Assembly (NCBI GenBank): GCA_023458875.1
Contig: JAEWXO010000075.1
Location: 1-31,136, forward strand
DNA: 31,136 nucleotides
Direction: 5' to 3'
Source: Bacillota bacterium
GTDB lineage: Bacteria > Bacillota > Clostridia > Oscillospirales > Ruminococcaceae
The notes below the pieces were generated by a model. That model saw nothing but the letters and a program-made list of their open reading frames with translations. It was not told where the DNA came from and did no database searches. Made by a program: the position numbers and the translations under genes. Shown in pieces: positions 6,981-15,062 of the stretch. Position 1 is the stretch's first letter, and the number at the start of each line of letters is the position of its first letter.

Positions 6981-7655
6981 TTAATCAACATTATTATCAA
7001 CGGTTAACCCTCTGTCTAATAAATCTTGTAACCTTTCTGATAAATATTGAAGCTTTATTGTTGACCTATAATTAAACTTACTTATAAAATCTGATATTTC
7101 TCTCACAGAATAACCAGCAATACAAATAAAAATAACTGTCAAAATACCATACGAAATTATTTCTGATGTATTAGATCCCACATTAATCTTACCAGCAAAA
7201 AAAGCTAATACAGGTAAAATATACACACCTACAAATTTATTACTCTTCTCTTTTTGTACTTCTATCGATGTATTCATTTTCGATACTTCAGCATTGCATT
7301 TTTCAATAACCTTTATTATCTTTTCTTTACTATTTATACCGAAATCCGGCATAACAAGAATTTCTTCTAATTTATCTAATTTTTCGTTGTATTGTTTTAT
7401 TTTATCTTTCCATTTCTTACGATTAATATTATCCCCAATCATCGGTAAAATTAATGTGGCTGCAATATAAATAACAGAAATAATTATACCAGATAGCGTA
7501 TGATTGTAATAAAATAATATCCAAGCTAAAATAGGTAAAATAATTAATGTGATTACTGCGATAACGAAAAACACGCCTAATTTTTTAACATTCTTAAAAA
7601 AGTTATCATCCTCTTTGGTTGCCTCTTCAAAAGCATTTAATAAAATATAAATCAT
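6981..7655 (-). CDS. Unknown four-helix membrane protein with coiled coil, last gene of the RM operon
   Basis: 224 residues of unrecognised family. Hydrophobic segments at about 26-50, 54-74, 141-157 and 165-183 surround a charged, helix-forming segment at 78-140 (DKIKQYNEKLDKLEEIL) that looks like a coiled coil. The likely shape is two helical hairpins with a cytosolic coiled-coil domain between them. Its ATG overlaps the hsdR stop codon by four bases (ATGA at 7652-7655), so it is translationally coupled to hsdR. This tight coupling suggests a role tied to the RM system, for example a membrane effector or sensor, but nothing in the sequence proves it. It ends at the shared terminator at 6940-6976. 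Confidence 0.7.
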   Translation of the reverse strand: MIYILLNAFEEATKEDDNFFKNVKKLGVFFVIAVITLIILPILAWILFYYNHTLSGIIISVIYIAATLILPMIGDNINRKKWKDKIKQYNEKLDKLEEILVMPDFGINSKEKIIKVIEKCNAEVSKMNTSIEVQKEKSNKFVGVYILPVLAFFAGKINVGSNTSEIISYGILTVIFICIAGYSVREISDFISKFNYRSTIKLQYLSERLQDLLDRGLTVDNNVD

Positions 7656-10624
7656 TCCACGTTCACCTTATTCCCAAAAGGCTTTCCAGCTTCATTATAT
7701 GTCAAATTAAAAATCATATCTGACAGCCATTTTTTAAATGAGGGATTATCGTTGTATTGCTTGAACAGTTCCATATTGTCAGACATAATACTGAAAATAA
7801 CTTGCTTTAAAGCTCTCTCACCCTCTATTTTTGCGTTTTCTTTATCGGAATTCTTCATGGCATTAAGATATTTTTCATCCTTAGTTACCATATTTGGAAT
7901 TTCTGCAATCTGCCTTCTTACATTATCAGCATCACTCCATTGAATATTACCGAACATATCATTAAAGATATTTAATATATTTGTAAGCATGTCCATTTCA
8001 ACTTCATGAGCACCTCCTGCTTTTCCAGTAGGAACAGGCGAAACTTCTGCATTATCATCTTCAAGCTGAATAGAAACCATTGTTTTTGCTTCAGCTCTAT
8101 AACTATCAAGATCTATTGCATCAAGAATACCCTGTGAAAGGTCATCTTCTTGAGGTGACGGTAGTTTAGGCAATAACAAATTAAGGAATATTAAGAGCTT
8201 TTCCCATTCTGCATTTCCAAACGGCAAGATAGCTCCTAAAAATCCATAGGTTCTAACAAACCCTTTAACTGCACTTTTAAATCCAATTTGGGCATCAAGG
8301 TCAAGTGCTTCTTTATAAATCTTAGCACATGAATCAAGAATAGGGTCAATCTTTTCTCTTGAAGCACCATCAAGATATAACGCAACTAACTGTTCCACAT
8401 TACTTTGTGAATAAACATCATGCTTTTCCATTTCTGCAATCAGGTCATAAAGTTTATTTGGGTCTGTTTCTGAAGAAAGTATTGTTGTTCTATAATACGT
8501 TGAAAAAGCTTCTTCAATACCATTCTCATCATTTGCAAAATCAAGCACGAAAGTATCGTGCTTCTGAGGATGTGCTCTATTTAATCTTGATAAAGTCTGA
8601 ACCGCTTTAATATCAGTAAGCACTTTATCAACATACATTGTATGTAACAACGGTTCATCATAACCAGTCTGGAACTTATCAGCAACAACAAGAAAACGAT
8701 ATGGGTCTTTCTTAAATTCTTTTTCAATAGTATTACTTGGAAAGCCATTAATTGCAGACTCATTTAAAATCTTTCCATTATATTCCTTGTCACCTGAAAA
8801 TGCAATAATAGCTTTATAGGCACTTTTTCTTAATTCAAGACACTTTCCTATTGCATAATAATATTCTATAGCACGTTCAATACTGCTTGTGACTACCATT
8901 GCACGAGCTTTACCGCCGATTTTTCCTTGTGCGATAACCTGTTCATGAAAATGGTCAACAATCATTCTTGCTTTTTGTGATATAGCATACTGATTGCTTT
9001 CTACAAAACTGCGAAGTTTTTTCTGTGCTTTCTTTTTATCAAACTGTGGGTCGTCTGCTATAGTTTTAGCAAGCTTATAATAACTGTTTACAGGTGTATA
9101 ATACTTCAAGACATCAAGAATAAATCCTTCTTGAATAGCTTGTTTCATAGAATAATTATGATATGGGAAGTGCTTAACAGTTCCGTCCGGCTGTGGAACA
9201 GGTATCCCAAACATTTCAAGAGTCTTATTTTTAGGAGTAGCTGTAAATGCAAAATAGCTTGCATTTGTGAGCATTTTTCTTCCCTCAATAAGTTTATTAA
9301 TTTTATCTTCGTTGCTATCTTCATCTTCTGGAACAAATTCACCAGAAAGAGCAATATTCATTTTTGCAGACATATTACCGCTTTGACTGGAATGTGCTTC
9401 ATCTATAATAATTGCAAACTTGCTGTCTTTGTGCTGTGTGCCTATATCATCAAGAATAAATGGGAACTTATGTACTGTTGTAATTATTATCTTCTTTCCA
9501 TTTGTGATAGCTTTTTTTAAGTCGCCTGAATGCTCTGCCCAAGCTACAGTATGAGAGGATTGCATAAAACCCTTGATTGTATCACGAATTTGCTTATCAA
9601 GATTAACTCTGTCAGTTACAACCACAACAGAGTTTATAATATTTTCACCATTATCATTCTGCAAACCAACAAGCTGATGTGCAAGCCAAGCAATCGAATT
9701 TGATTTTCCGCTTCCTGCACTATGCTGAATAAGATAACGCTGTCCTACTCCGTTTTCTTTTACATCTGCAAGCAAACTTTTTACAACAGTAAGCTGATGG
9801 AAACGTGGGAACACTTGCTTATATGTTTTTTTCTTTGTTTCGGGGTCAATTTCTTCAATAACCTGAGAATAATTCTCAAGAATATTTGCAAGCTCATACT
9901 TTGTAAGAATATCCTTCCAAAGATAATCAGTCATTATTCCATCGGGGTTAGGTGGATTACCTGCTCCGTCATTATAACCCTTATTGAATGGCAGAAACCA
10001 TGACTTTTTCCCATCAAGCTTTGTGCAAAACTTAATCTGTGCATCATCAACAGCCAAATGAACCATACAGCGTTTAAACGCAAACAGCAGTTCACGAGGG
10101 TCACGGTCTGTTTTATACTGATAAACAGCATCTTCAACATTCTGTTTTGTCAGCTGATTTTTAAGTTCACAAGTTATAACTGGCAATCCGTTTATAAAAA
10201 CACAAAGGTCAAGGGCAAGCTTTGCATTATCTTTTGAATACATAAGTTGCCTTGTAACGCTGAAAATATTCTGTTCAAACATTTTCTTTGCTTCTTCATT
10301 TTTTTCAGAAGGTGTCATATAGAACATAACAAGGCTTGCAGGATATACTTTCATTCCGTTGCGGAGGACATCAATAACACCACGCTTTGCAATTTCGCCT
10401 TGCAAGCGGTTAAGAAACTGTATCTTTTTTAGTTCACTTGTAAACACGCCAAGTTTTTCAAGTTCTTTTGGCTGTGTTGACTGCAAAAAACGGAAAAGGC
10501 GAGTTTCATCAACAGCGTAATCCTTGTTATAATCTGCATTTGTCCCTTGTTCATAGCCGTTTTTGCTCATAAGATAATTAACTATGAGAGTTTCAAAACC
10601 TTGCTCTTTAGTGTTTGTTGGCAT
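7652..10624 (-). CDS. hsdR: Type I restriction enzyme R subunit
   Basis: 990 residues, full length for HsdR. I chose the ATG at 10624 because GAGG lies 8 nt upstream; a GTG three codons earlier is less likely. An N-terminal PD-(D/E)xK nuclease is visible (D139 in LDLCVF, E153 and K155 in ITCELKN). An SF2 motor follows: Walker A AGSGKS at about 303-308, DEAH at 408-411, FTATPK motif III and the motif VI-like LSRLNRAHP. The C-terminal helical region would contact HsdM. In the complex it translocates DNA by ATP hydrolysis and cuts unmethylated foreign DNA at a distance. All landmarks are intact, so the enzyme is probably active. The stop overlaps the membrane-protein gene. Confidence 0.95.
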   Translation of the reverse strand: MPTNTKEQGFETLIVNYLMSKNGYEQGTNADYNKDYAVDETRLFRFLQSTQPKELEKLGVFTSELKKIQFLNRLQGEIAKRGVIDVLRNGMKVYPASLVMFYMTPSEKNEEAKKMFEQNIFSVTRQLMYSKDNAKLALDLCVFINGLPVITCELKNQLTKQNVEDAVYQYKTDRDPRELLFAFKRCMVHLAVDDAQIKFCTKLDGKKSWFLPFNKGYNDGAGNPPNPDGIMTDYLWKDILTKYELANILENYSQVIEEIDPETKKKTYKQVFPRFHQLTVVKSLLADVKENGVGQRYLIQHSAGSGKSNSIAWLAHQLVGLQNDNGENIINSVVVVTDRVNLDKQIRDTIKGFMQSSHTVAWAEHSGDLKKAITNGKKIIITTVHKFPFILDDIGTQHKDSKFAIIIDEAHSSQSGNMSAKMNIALSGEFVPEDEDSNEDKINKLIEGRKMLTNASYFAFTATPKNKTLEMFGIPVPQPDGTVKHFPYHNYSMKQAIQEGFILDVLKYYTPVNSYYKLAKTIADDPQFDKKKAQKKLRSFVESNQYAISQKARMIVDHFHEQVIAQGKIGGKARAMVVTSSIERAIEYYYAIGKCLELRKSAYKAIIAFSGDKEYNGKILNESAINGFPSNTIEKEFKKDPYRFLVVADKFQTGYDEPLLHTMYVDKVLTDIKAVQTLSRLNRAHPQKHDTFVLDFANDENGIEEAFSTYYRTTILSSETDPNKLYDLIAEMEKHDVYSQSNVEQLVALYLDGASREKIDPILDSCAKIYKEALDLDAQIGFKSAVKGFVRTYGFLGAILPFGNAEWEKLLIFLNLLLPKLPSPQEDDLSQGILDAIDLDSYRAEAKTMVSIQLEDDNAEVSPVPTGKAGGAHEVEMDMLTNILNIFNDMFGNIQWSDADNVRRQIAEIPNMVTKDEKYLNAMKNSDKENAKIEGERALKQVIFSIMSDNMELFKQYNDNPSFKKWLSDMIFNLTYNEAGKPFGNKVNVE

Positions 10625-10629
10625 TTTAT

Positions 10630-10896
10630 TCACCTCGTTCTTTTTCTGACAGCCATTGCGTTAATGTTTCTTACAGAAACCTCATATTCTCCAGTATTCA
10701 TATCAATTACAGAAATATGAAAGTCTACATTTTTCTCACTGCCATATATATGTATTTGCCCTGAAAAATTCGATTGTATTATAGGACTAAATCCTGATGA
10801 ATTACAATAACCTGCTCCTGTATAATCGCATATTTTATCTTCAATATTACCATTCATTAAGTTGTTAGTATTGAATTTAAAATCATTAAAATTCAT
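10630..10896 (-). CDS. Unknown 88-residue protein between hsdS and hsdR
   Basis: I do not recognise this family. Its ATG immediately follows the hsdS TAA, its ribosome site (GGAGGA) lies within the end of hsdS, and its stop is 5 nt before the hsdR start. It is therefore placed as a real operon member. The protein is polar, without membrane segments. Residues 30-80 alternate polar and hydrophobic positions (QIHIYGSEKNVDFHISVIDM, YEVSVRNINAM), suggesting a small beta-rich fold, and the tail is basic (VRKRTR). Position and size suggest a small partner of the RM complex, such as an HsdR-control or phage-decoy-sensing factor, but this is only inference. Confidence 0.7.
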   Translation of the reverse strand: MNFNDFKFNTNNLMNGNIEDKICDYTGAGYCNSSGFSPIIQSNFSGQIHIYGSEKNVDFHISVIDMNTGEYEVSVRNINAMAVRKRTR

Positions 10897-12255
10897 TTAC
10901 TCTTCCTCCGTTTCAAAAGCCTCGTCAATTTCTTCCGTATCCTCGCTTACTTCCTCAACCGCCTCAAAATCAGGCACAACCACATCACGAACATCAACCT
11001 TGCCTGTAACAACATCAGAAATAAGCCTTGTTCGGTATTCGTGGAGTAGGTTTATTTCGTCATTGATTTTCATAACAAAACTATCTATTTTATTAGTTTG
11101 ATGATATACAAAATCTATTATGTCTTTTTGTTCTTCTATATTTGGAACCAGTATAAGCAATTTACTTATATCTTTATATCCAATAGATTGTCTAACGCCA
11201 CCACCCATTCCATAAAATACTTTGCATATGTCAAATGAATGTAACTGTAAGTATAAGTACTTTGGTAGAATATTTTCTTGAGGCGATAAACAAGTATATG
11301 CTGATGTAATGATACCAATTTGTGTTACTAAGCCAACACGCAAGCTTTTATGGTCATTTTGTAAATCAGTAAGTCTAAGAATAATATTGCCATCATTTAT
11401 TATTTGATATGTATCAAAAGATGACGGTAATAATCCTGATGTTGTATTTATATTTTTATTAATAATATTACCATAACTCAGTGACAAAAGGTTTTGATTA
11501 TGAATTTCTTTATTAGAATTTTTTTGTTCTTTTGCAACCTGAAATAGAAATAATATCTCCCAATGCTCAGGTATCTCCCCCAGCCACTCAACCCCACTAT
11601 CTTTCATCGGAACATTTTCATCAAGTCCCTTTGTGACAGCCTTGTTAATGATTGCCTGTTTCTGCTCTTTTAAAAGCTCAATCTGTTTTTTCTTTGCGTT
11701 GATAAGCTTGTTTATTTTTGAAAGCTTCCAGTCAAGAAAACGCACGATTTTGTCTTGTTCGATGCGGGGTGGGAGAGCAATTATTACATTCTTTAAGTAT
11801 GGTGCATATAATGTTCTTTGAATAGAACCTACTCCTTTTGAGGCAAGAACAAACTGGCTTACAACATTATTATCTCTTATCAAAAAATTCATAAAAATCG
11901 GATTAACATCAAAAACAGTTCTCATAACAATATATGCAGGACTAACTATTCCACGATATTTTGAAACTCCAACCGACCCACGCCATGCTTGTTGATTATT
12001 CAGTACAATATCACCATATTCAACTAATTGATATTTTGACATATCTTCACTAGGTTTGTGAACCTGCTTTTGTGAAGTATCTTTATATGATACAACGCCT
12101 TTGTTTAGATAAACAGATAACAATTCTTCTTGAATATTATTTTGCACACACTTTTCTTTACATATTACACATAATCTGTACTCACTCCAATGCATGGGTA
12201 TCATGCGTTTAAATATCATTCCACTATCTTTATAACTCTCATAAGTTTTCATCAT
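10897..12255 (-). CDS. hsdS: Type I restriction enzyme specificity subunit S
   Basis: 452 residues with the standard two-half HsdS layout. Each half begins with a conserved entry: SGMIFKRMIPMHW near residue 11 and SGVEWLGEIPEHW near 219. A target-recognition domain follows, then a long central or distal helix (FLDWKLSKINKLINAKKKQIELLKEQK near 168-194, and FVYHQTNKIDSFVMKINDE near the end). The two target domains are dissimilar, predicting a bipartite recognition site that cannot be read off. The C-terminus adds an acidic tail of about 30 residues rich in E and D. ATG 12255 overlaps the dinD stop. No inverted or silent hsdS copy lies nearby, so phase variation by shuffling is not indicated in this window. 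Confidence 0.93.
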   Translation of the reverse strand: MMKTYESYKDSGMIFKRMIPMHWSEYRLCVICKEKCVQNNIQEELLSVYLNKGVVSYKDTSQKQVHKPSEDMSKYQLVEYGDIVLNNQQAWRGSVGVSKYRGIVSPAYIVMRTVFDVNPIFMNFLIRDNNVVSQFVLASKGVGSIQRTLYAPYLKNVIIALPPRIEQDKIVRFLDWKLSKINKLINAKKKQIELLKEQKQAIINKAVTKGLDENVPMKDSGVEWLGEIPEHWEILFLFQVAKEQKNSNKEIHNQNLLSLSYGNIINKNINTTSGLLPSSFDTYQIINDGNIILRLTDLQNDHKSLRVGLVTQIGIITSAYTCLSPQENILPKYLYLQLHSFDICKVFYGMGGGVRQSIGYKDISKLLILVPNIEEQKDIIDFVYHQTNKIDSFVMKINDEINLLHEYRTRLISDVVTGKVDVRDVVVPDFEAVEEVSEDTEEIDEAFETEEE

Positions 12256-13127
12256 TCATCTTCACCGCCGTTATCGTCATTTTCCGGCAGTCTGCCTGCT
12301 TGTGAAGCTAATTTCTTTTCCTGTGTTTTTACACGGCGTTCAAGCTTTTTTATATCCTCTGATGGCGGAAGCTCCTCAGGTTTTATTCCTCTTTGCCCAA
12401 GCATTTCACGAACAGATAAATTATTCTGAACGTGTTCACTCGTGATCGGTGTTTCGCCCTGCAAATCTTTTTCTTCAACATTATAATTTGTCATTTCAGT
12501 TGCAAGATTTTTTGCAGCAATTGTAAGAGTAGGAAGAAAATCTGCAAGCGGACGATTATCCTTTACACCAAGCTTTTTCTTCATTTCAGCGGTTGTATGC
12601 CCGCCAAATAAAGCCATATCGCCCTTTGAACGAATTCTGCCAAAGCCTTTGTCATCAACACCACGCTCATAAATATTTTGTGAAAGACGCTTTTCTGATT
12701 CAACAAGGCGACCTCGTGCTTCTGTTCTTTCTATATATGAAATTCTTTCCTCAATAAGCTCCTGTTTTCTTGTCTGAATGGCAAAATAACCTTGTGCAAA
12801 AGCAATTTCTTCTTTTTTAGGGTCACCATTCTGTGCAATTAGATAACAAGCATATCTTGTAAGCATATAATCTTTAACTTCACGCTTACCGCCTTTTCCG
12901 AGGGTGATCATTTTCGTGACCTCACGAAAATGATCAGAAACCAATACATTACTTGTTTTGCATGAATCAATAGCTCTTTGAATTGCTTTATCAAAATTTT
13001 CCCAGCGTTCATAGCCAAGCAACAGCATAATATCACGTGCATACCAAAACTCAACATTTGCATCTTCAATAATATTTATTATACTGTCAAATCTATTTTT
13101 TATTTGACTAATTTTATTCTTGTCCAT
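12252..13127 (-). CDS. dinD: DinD-like DNA-damage-inducible protein, Bro-N family
   Basis: 291 residues. The N-terminal ~130 residues form a Bro-N-like domain (FWYARDIMLLLGYERWENFDKAI, then DYMLTRYACYLIAQNGDP), followed by helical segments and the EKRLSQNIYERGVDDKGFGRIRSKGD stretch typical of DinD/OrfN proteins. E. coli DinD is SOS-induced and inhibits RecA filament activity (family knowledge). No LexA box was recognised here. Placing it between hsdM and hsdS ties it to the RM operon, perhaps to moderate RecA during restriction damage to self DNA (inference). It begins 1 nt after the hsdM stop with AGGAGA upstream. A 15-bp perfect inverted repeat lies in its coding sequence. Confidence 0.88.
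   Translation of the reverse strand: MDKNKISQIKNRFDSIINIIEDANVEFWYARDIMLLLGYERWENFDKAIQRAIDSCKTSNVLVSDHFREVTKMITLGKGGKREVKDYMLTRYACYLIAQNGDPKKEEIAFAQGYFAIQTRKQELIEERISYIERTEARGRLVESEKRLSQNIYERGVDDKGFGRIRSKGDMALFGGHTTAEMKKKLGVKDNRPLADFLPTLTIAAKNLATEMTNYNVEEKDLQGETPITSEHVQNNLSVREMLGQRGIKPEELPPSEDIKKLERRVKTQEKKLASQAGRLPENDDNGGEDE
12905..12936. repeat. 15-bp perfect inverted repeat inside dinD
   Basis: TGATCATTTTCGTGA and its exact complement (12905-12919/12922-12936) are separated by two bases. It overlaps codons for SDHFREVTKMIT. It could be a strong mRNA hairpin, a protein-binding site or a chance product of a conserved peptide. Confidence 0.6.
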
Positions 13128-13128
13128 C

Positions 13129-14943
13129 TTATTCTCCTATGATTTCTGTAAGCATACCGTCTGTTTCAACTTCAATTTTCCTTATATCCGCAACAATTTC
13201 ATCAAGCGGACGAAGTTCCACAGGCTTGTAAAAATATTTTGTAAAGCTAAGCTCATAGCCGATTTTTGTTGCCTTTTCATCAATCCAAGCATCAGGGGCA
13301 AAAGGCTTTATTTCATTTTCAAAAAATGCTTCAATACCGCCCTCATATGTAAATGGAATTTGTTCTGTGTCACTTAAATTTTTATCAGGTTTTGGTGTGC
13401 CTTTTTTATCTGCAACAATTTTCCCATCTTCATAAAGAGGTCTGCAAACTGTCACTTTCCAATAACCAAAATCTTCATTATTGAAAATTTTACTGCATTC
13501 ACTTTCTTCCATTTCAATATACATACGAACAATTTCACGGCGAATGTCACTTGAAATTTCACAGTTCTTCTTGCCAAGATTTTTTCGCAGTGGTGATTTC
13601 ATTGAGGTTGCATCAATAAGCTGAATTTTGCCCTTGCGTTTATCTTCTTTTTTGTTTGATAAAACCCAAATGAATGTTCCAATACCTGTATTGTAAAACA
13701 TATTATCAGGCAAAGCAACAATAGCCTCAACCATGTCATTTTCAATCATATAACGGCGTGCATTGCTTTCACCCTGCCCTGCATCACCAGTAAAAAGGGA
13801 CGAACCATTATGAACCTCAGCAATTCTTGAGCCAAGAGGAGTAGCAGTTTTCATTTTTGATATATTGTTTAACAGAAATAAAAGCTGACCGTCGCTTGTT
13901 CTCGGTATCATTGAAACATCTTCATCACCAATGCTAGCGTTGAAACGTGAATCAAGAATATCTTTCTTTCCGCCAAGTTTATCAGCATCAACTTTCCAAG
14001 ACTTTCCGTAAGGTGGATTTGACAGCATAAAGTCAAATTGGTGTGTTGGAAAGCCGTCATTTGATAGCGTTGAACCAAATGCAATATGTTCAGCTTCTTC
14101 GCCATTTCCTTTAATGAGCATATCAGCTTTTGTAATAGCATATGTTTCAGGGTTAATTTCCTGCCCAAAAAGATGAACAGATACTTTTTTATTATACTTT
14201 TTAGCAAGCTTATCCAAACGTTCTTGTGCAACTGTCAGCATTCCGCCTGTTCCGCTTGCTCCGTCATAAACAGAATAAGTGCTGTCTTTTATTTTATCAG
14301 CAACTGGAACAAAAATTAAATCCGCCATAAGTTCAACAACATCACGTGGTGTAAAATGCTCTCCAGCTTCCTCATTATTTTCTTCATTGAAACGGCGTAT
14401 AAGTTCTTCAAAGATAACCCCCATTGTATGGTTATCAAGTGCAGGCAATTTAACTCCACCCTTATCATCAAGAATAGAGTGTGGACTAAGGTTTATATCT
14501 TTTGACACAAATTTTTCGATTACTGCACCAAGAATATCTGCATCAACCATCGTATCAATTTGATTTCTAAATTTAAACTTGTCAAGTATCTCCTGAACAT
14601 TCGGCGAAAATCCGTCAAGATAAGCAACAAAATCAGCTTTCATCTGCTGAAGCTTGCCTCTTGCAGGTATATCCCTAAGCTTAAAAGGCGAACTGTTGCA
14701 GAAAGATTGTCCAGAAGCATTACAAAGTGCATCAGATTGGTCACTTATTCCTGCATCATCTAACATTTTCTTCATCTTCAAAACATCATCTTTTGTATCT
14801 TCAAGAACAGCGTCAAGACGGCGGATTACTGTCATGGGAAGAATTACATCACGATACTTTCCACGAACATAAACATCTCTCAGACAGTCGTCTGCAATAC
14901 CCCAAATAAAACTTACAATTTGATTATATGATTGGTTATCCAT
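13129..14943 (-). CDS. hsdM: Type I restriction enzyme M subunit (DNA methyltransferase)
   Basis: 604 residues from the ATG at 14943, which has AAAGGA upstream. An ATG ten codons earlier has no ribosome site. After an N-terminal helical domain comes the N6-adenine methyltransferase core: GEHFTPRDVV at 194-203, SAM motif I YDGASGTGGML at 226-236 and catalytic NPPYG at 309-313. A C-terminal helical region closes the protein. With HsdS it methylates adenines in the recognition site and protects self DNA. It is the first gene of the minus-strand operon, driven by the promoter at 14996-15024. Confidence 0.95.
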   Translation of the reverse strand: MDNQSYNQIVSFIWGIADDCLRDVYVRGKYRDVILPMTVIRRLDAVLEDTKDDVLKMKKMLDDAGISDQSDALCNASGQSFCNSSPFKLRDIPARGKLQQMKADFVAYLDGFSPNVQEILDKFKFRNQIDTMVDADILGAVIEKFVSKDINLSPHSILDDKGGVKLPALDNHTMGVIFEELIRRFNEENNEEAGEHFTPRDVVELMADLIFVPVADKIKDSTYSVYDGASGTGGMLTVAQERLDKLAKKYNKKVSVHLFGQEINPETYAITKADMLIKGNGEEAEHIAFGSTLSNDGFPTHQFDFMLSNPPYGKSWKVDADKLGGKKDILDSRFNASIGDEDVSMIPRTSDGQLLFLLNNISKMKTATPLGSRIAEVHNGSSLFTGDAGQGESNARRYMIENDMVEAIVALPDNMFYNTGIGTFIWVLSNKKEDKRKGKIQLIDATSMKSPLRKNLGKKNCEISSDIRREIVRMYIEMEESECSKIFNNEDFGYWKVTVCRPLYEDGKIVADKKGTPKPDKNLSDTEQIPFTYEGGIEAFFENEIKPFAPDAWIDEKATKIGYELSFTKYFYKPVELRPLDEIVADIRKIEVETDGMLTEIIGE

Positions 14944-14995
14944 AATTCCTTTATTCTCCCAACTTAATAACATAGCTTATAACTATTCATATTAC

Positions 14996-15024
14996 ATTAT
15001 ACTATATTTATTAGCATAAATCAA
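14996..15024 (-). promoter_or_regulatory. hsdM: Promoter of the RM operon
   Basis: On the minus strand, TTGATT at 15024-15019, a 17-nt spacer and TATAAT at 15001-14996. The transcript would carry a ~45-nt leader before the hsdM ATG at 14943. Confidence 0.7.
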
Positions 15025-15031
15025 CAATAAA

Positions 15032-15060
15032 TCGACAATTTCCACATAGAACTTTATAAT
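15032..15060 (+). promoter_or_regulatory. Promoter-like boxes abutting the csm6 fragment
   Basis: TCGACA at 15032-15037, a 17-nt spacer and TATAAT at 15055-15060. The -10 box ends only 2 nt before the ATG at 15063, so transcription would start inside the ORF. It is either a chance match or a leaderless or newly acquired promoter. Confidence 0.3.
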
Positions 15061-15062
15061 TT

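Larger units (their letters stand above)
6655..15062 (-). mobile_element. Putative type I RM defence island replacing a type III CRISPR locus
   Basis: This block holds the DUF6809-like tail and the whole hsdM-dinD-hsdS-ORF88-hsdR-membrane-protein operon. Just outside it on the left is Cas6-like N-terminal coding sequence, and on the right Csm6-like C-terminal coding sequence, both on the plus strand. That is the arrangement left if a cas6-to-csm6 operon lost its middle. No integrase, transposase or clear terminal repeats are visible, so homologous or illegitimate exchange is more likely than transposition. The boundaries are inferred from where homology appears to stop. Confidence 0.45.

Noticed and set aside
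9131..9520. A plus-strand open frame of ~130 codons antisense to hsdR
   Set aside because: It lies wholly within well-supported hsdR coding sequence, has no family-like pattern, and its composition is a by-product of the minus-strand codons.
11585..12235. Repeats in hsdS that could drive phase-variable shuffling
   Set aside because: The two halves share only about 11 nt (CCACTATCTTT, in plus-strand sense), explained by the conserved KDSG entry peptide. No second or inverted hsdS is present.
13908..14231. A minus-strand open frame of ~107 codons within hsdM
   Set aside because: It is an out-of-frame reading of the hsdM catalytic region, which contains the NPPY motif in the correct frame.
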